A DNA stretch of 15,278 bases from Actinomycetes bacterium (GTDB lineage: Bacteria; Actinomycetota; Actinomycetes; Actinomycetales; Cellulomonadaceae). The notes beneath the pieces are model-generated. The model did not search any database. It had not been told where the DNA came from and was given only the letters and a program-made list of their open reading frames with translations. Shown here piece after piece: positions 13,426 through 15,278 of this stretch. The stretch covers positions 1 to 15,278 of the forward strand of contig JAEWYD010000126.1 of the NCBI GenBank assembly GCA_023462275.1, read 5' to 3'. How positions within the stretch are numbered: position 1 is the stretch's first letter; each line of letters starts with the position of its first letter. Both the position numbers and the translations under genes were made by a program.

Positions 13426-13674
13426 TCAGGCCGCCGCGGGCAGTGCCGCGCCCCCGTCGTCGTTTGCGGCGCGGCCGCGGTCAACAACCGGCGCGTCCGC
13501 ACGCGCGGCCGGGTCAATGGCCGGAGGGAAGGTCGGGGCGGGACCACCGACGAAGCACTGGCAGGCCCCGTCGAGGTGGCGGAAGCCGGTCGTCGGACGC
13601 GCCGCGCACGGCACGCCGGGAGCCCCTGACCCGGGCGGGGGCAAGGGCACCAGCGTCTCGACCGTCCCCCACAT
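13426..13674 (-). CDS. Small Cys/Pro-motif protein B (82 aa), paralogue of protein A
   Basis: This protein shares GVPCAARPTTGFRHLDGACQ and CFVGGPAPTFPPAIDP with protein A: the three Cys, the FRH and DG elements, and the GGPAP and FPPA steps are all kept, with only conservative changes elsewhere. Its front is only about 20 residues (MWGTVETLVPLPPPGSGAP) and lacks the region of protein A, while it gains a low-complexity tail (AARADAPVV... to ALPAAA). The ATG at 13674 has GGAGG about 10 nt upstream, a long spacing. About 250 bp separate it from protein A, so the pair looks like a duplication followed by divergence outside the motif. The function is unknown. Conservation of the motif, not of the ends, is what argues that it is a real gene. 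Confidence 0.72.
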   Translation of the reverse strand: MWGTVETLVPLPPPGSGAPGVPCAARPTTGFRHLDGACQCFVGGPAPTFPPAIDPAARADAPVVDRGRAANDDGGAALPAAA

Positions 13675-13716
13675 CGCGCCATCCCCTCCCGTTGTCCGCG
13701 GATACCCCCCTGCGTA

Positions 13717-13727
13717 CTGATCATCAG
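13717..13727. promoter_or_regulatory. Palindrome CTGATCATCAG upstream of protein B
   Basis: An 11-bp palindrome (5-bp arms, one central base) lies 43 nt upstream of the protein B ATG, where a promoter or operator would be expected. Its role is inferred from position only. Confidence 0.28.
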
Positions 13728-13773
13728 GGTGCGCCCGGCCCGTCGGACGCGCATCTCCGACCGCCGGGGACGA

Positions 13774-13811
13774 GGACGCCCGGCGGGTCCCGAGGGTCCC
13801 GCCGGGCGTCC
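13774..13811 (-). terminator. Strong stem-loop terminator downstream of the xylanase gene
   Basis: A perfect 14-bp GC-rich stem (13774-13787 with 13798-13811) closes a 10-nt loop TCCCGAGGGT. It lies about 85 nt past the xylanase stop, after the octamer repeat. There is no T-tract, but the stem is by far the strongest of its kind near this gene and should also be stable on the opposite strand. Confidence 0.65.
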
Positions 13812-13844
13812 GGTGCCCGGCGCATGGTGCCCACCCGCTCCCGC

Positions 13845-13892
13845 GGTCAGGCGGTCAGGCGATCAGGCGATCAGGCGATCAGGCGATCAGGC
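13845..13892. repeat. Octamer tandem repeat G(G/A)TCAGGC, six copies
   Basis: Two GGTCAGGC units (13845-13860) are followed by four GATCAGGC units (13861-13892), ending 5 nt before the xylanase stop codon. On the minus strand each unit reads TGATCGCC or TGACCGCC, so a TGA occurs every 8 nt and falls in each reading frame in turn. Confidence 0.9.
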
Positions 13893-13897
13893 GATGT

Positions 13898-15277
13898 TCA
13901 CGACGTCGTGCACGTCGCCGTGGGGTTGTTGTTGTTGCCGTTCTTGTAGACCGTCAGCCCGAACGTGTTCCCGCCGCCGTTCGGCGACGCGGTGACCGTG
14001 CCGGAGGTGCCCGACACGCTCGCGTTCCAGCTGTTCTGCAGGCTCTGGCCGCTGCCGAGAGCCACGGACACCCGCCACGTGCTCGAGCCGCTCACGGCGA
14101 CGTCGACGTTGAAGCGGTCGGACCAGTCGTTCGTGCGCGTCACCGTCGCGGTGCAGCTGCTGCCGGTGTTGCCACCCGTGTTGCCGCCCGTGTTGCCACC
14201 GGTGCTGGTGCCCGACGGCGCCACCGCGCGGCCCGTGCTCGGCGAGATGTGGCCGGTGCACAGGTTGCGCGACTTCAGGTCGGACAGGATGCCGGGCAGG
14301 GCCTGGATGGTGTTGGCCGGCCAGTCGTGCATGAGGATGATCTGGCCGTTCTGGAGCCGGCTGGCGTTCTGCCGGATCGTGCTCGTCGACGCGTTGTTCC
14401 AGTCGGTCGAGTCGATGTCCCAGGTGACGACGCGCAGGCCGAGCTGCGAGGCGACCTGGCTGACCGACCCGCCGGTCTCGCCGTACGGCGGCCGGAACAG
14501 CTGCGGCGTCACGCCCGCGGTCTGCTGCGCGGCCTGCTGGGTGCGCTGGAGCTGCGAGAGCAGGTCGTTGTAGCTGAGGCTCCCGACGTGCGGGTGGTCC
14601 CAGCTGTGGTTGCCGATCTGCAACCCCGCGTTCTTGTACGCCTGCATCAGTGAGGCGTTGTTGGACGCGTTCGAGCCGGTCGGGAAGACCGTCGCGGTCG
14701 CGTTGTTCTGGGCCAGGATGCTCAGGATCTGGTTGGTCGTGCCGGAGTTGGGCCCGTCGTCGAACGTCAGCGCCACGTAGCCGGCGGAGCAGCTCGGCGT
14801 GCCGCCGGTGTTGCCGCCCGTGTTGCCGCCCGTGTTCCCACCGGTGTCGCCACCCGTGTTCCCGCCGGTGCTCCCGGCGGCCGTGCAGGACACGGTCGGG
14901 TTGTTGTTGTTGCCGTTCTTGTAGATCGTCAGGCCGAAGGTGTTGCCGGCGCCGTTGGGCTTGGCGGTGAGGGTGCCGCTGGTGCCGCTGACGGCGGCGT
15001 TCCAGCTGTTCTGCAGGCTCTGGCCGCTGCCGAGGCCCACGTTGACGGTCCAGTCGTTGGAGCCGCTGACGGCGACGTCGACGTTGTAGCGGTCCGACCA
15101 GTCGTTGGTGCGGGTCACGGTCGCCGTGCAGCCGTTGCTGCCGGTGTTGCCGCCGGTGTTGCCGCCGGTGTCTCCGCCGGTGTTGCCGCCGCCGTTGGTG
15201 ACTTCGGAGACGGTGACGTTGGAGCTGCCGGAGCTCTGGTAGCCCTCGGTGGCCAGGATCTGGTAGTCGTGGCTGCC
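13898..15277 (-). CDS. xyn11A: GH11 xylanase - CBM2 - CE4 acetylxylan esterase - CBM2, N-terminus cut by window end
   Basis: The visible 459 residues begin with the end of a GH11 xylanase (DYQILATEGYQSSGSSNVTV); the Glu in ATEGY is the family's acid/base residue. A Gly/Asn/Thr linker leads to a first CBM2 (about residues 50-131, Cys at both ends, Trp in NDW, NDWT and NSWN). After a second linker comes a NodB/CE4 deacetylase (about 163-345) with all motifs: TFDDGP, HSWDH, RPPYG, DIDSTDW, LMHDW. A third linker and a second CBM2 end the protein. The two CBM2 copies are identical at 69 of 82 positions. This order is that of Cellulomonas fimi Xyn11A (XylD), whose modules are CBM2b and bind xylan. 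It would be secreted, cutting xylan and removing acetyl groups. The signal peptide and most of GH11 lie beyond the window. Confidence 0.93.
   Translation of the reverse strand, partial: GSHDYQILATEGYQSSGSSNVTVSEVTNGGGNTGGDTGGNTGGNTGSNGCTATVTRTNDWSDRYNVDVAVSGSNDWTVNVGLGSGQSLQNSWNAAVSGTSGTLTAKPNGAGNTFGLTIYKNGNNNNPTVSCTAAGSTGGNTGGDTGGNTGGNTGGNTGGTPSCSAGYVALTFDDGPNSGTTNQILSILAQNNATATVFPTGSNASNNASLMQAYKNAGLQIGNHSWDHPHVGSLSYNDLLSQLQRTQQAAQQTAGVTPQLFRPPYGETGGSVSQVASQLGLRVVTWDIDSTDWNNASTSTIRQNASRLQNGQIILMHDWPANTIQALPGILSDLKSRNLCTGHISPSTGRAVAPSGTSTGGNTGGNTGGNTGSSCTATVTRTNDWSDRFNVDVAVSGSSTWRVSVALGSGQSLQNSWNASVSGTSGTVTASPNGGGNTFGLTVYKNGNNNNPTATCTTS
14158..14205 (-). repeat. Linker repeat 3 (GGNT), before the last CBM2
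   Basis: The DNA repeats GTTGCC(G/A)CC(G/C)(G/T) units with 12-nt period, encoding TGGNTGGNTGGNTG between the CE4 domain and the final CBM2. Glycine-rich flexible linkers of this kind separate modules in Cellulomonas fimi Xyn11A. Confidence 0.8.
14800..14878 (-). repeat. Linker repeat 2 (GGNT/GGDT), between CBM2 and CE4
   Basis: Five to six 12-nt units encode TGGNTGGDTGGNTGGNTGG between the first CBM2 and the esterase domain. Near-identical DNA in the three linkers makes recombination and length change likely. Confidence 0.8.
15136..15192 (-). repeat. Linker repeat 1 (GGNT/GGDT), between GH11 and first CBM2
   Basis: Four to five 12-nt units encode GGGNTGGDTGGNTGGNTGS directly after the last GH11 strand, before the first CBM2 cysteine. 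Confidence 0.78.
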
Positions 15278-15278
15278 C

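Noticed and set aside
13291..13629. Plus-strand reading frame starting with NAHFDHDGVEIVIDDAG
   Set aside because: The first 25 residues look protein-like, but the rest runs antisense to protein B and becomes Arg-rich; there is no Shine-Dalgarno. Low-confidence shadow.
12887..13674. Lanthipeptide or sactipeptide cluster
   Set aside because: No LanM/LanC, radical SAM, YcaO, protease or dedicated exporter gene is seen near the two small proteins, so a RiPP class cannot be claimed.

Overview
The window is very GC-rich actinobacterial DNA. A Cellulomonas-like or closely related cellulolytic actinomycete is the best fit. The reasons are the coding bias, GTG starts, 1-4 nt gene overlaps, an F420-type reductase family, and above all the secreted xylanase at the right edge. 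That protein has the order GH11 - CBM2 - NodB/CE4 - CBM2 with Gly/Asn/Thr linkers, as known for Cellulomonas fimi Xyn11A (XylD). The genus is inferred; the domains are read directly from the sequence.

Layout. 1-124: the C-terminal end of an IS481-like transposase. 125-566: no gene, but a hairpin and a long evolving hexanucleotide repeat. 567-986 (-): a small acidic hypothetical protein. 1076-5163 (+): a TPP riboswitch followed by a tightly packed thiamine ABC transporter operon, thiB-thiP-thiQ (lipoprotein, fused double permease, ATPase). 5370-5798 (-): a single-pass membrane protein in more A+T-rich DNA. 5977-9041 (-): a DeoR-type regulator, an overlapping MFS transporter, then a coupled F420-type reductase and VOC protein. 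9282-10621 (-): a tandem-GNAT acetyltransferase translationally coupled to a 76-residue basic protein. 10703-11341 (-): a YdeI/OmpD-associated protein. 11620 to about 12591 (-): an AbiEi-like/DUF559-like protein. 12887-13674 (-): two small proteins with diverged N-termini and a nearly identical C-terminal Cys/Pro motif. 13898-15277 (-): the modular xylanase/acetylxylan esterase, cut by the window edge.

How it works together. The best understood unit is the thiamine uptake operon: thiamine pyrophosphate sensed by the leader RNA should shut off thiBPQ. The xylanase would be secreted to cut and deacetylate xylan, its two CBM2 modules holding it on the substrate. The minus-strand genes from 13.7 kb down to 6.0 kb look like several short transcription units.

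The least explained signals are: (i) a dispersed intergenic hairpin repeat with core CGGCAGYGCTCG, in three gaps between co-directional minus-strand genes (9.2, 11.5 and 12.8 kb); (ii) the tandem pair of short proteins sharing a C-x14-C-x-C block at 12.9-13.7 kb; (iii) short-period tandem repeats at 435-513, 9126-9197 and 13845-13892. No tRNA, rRNA or CRISPR array was seen.
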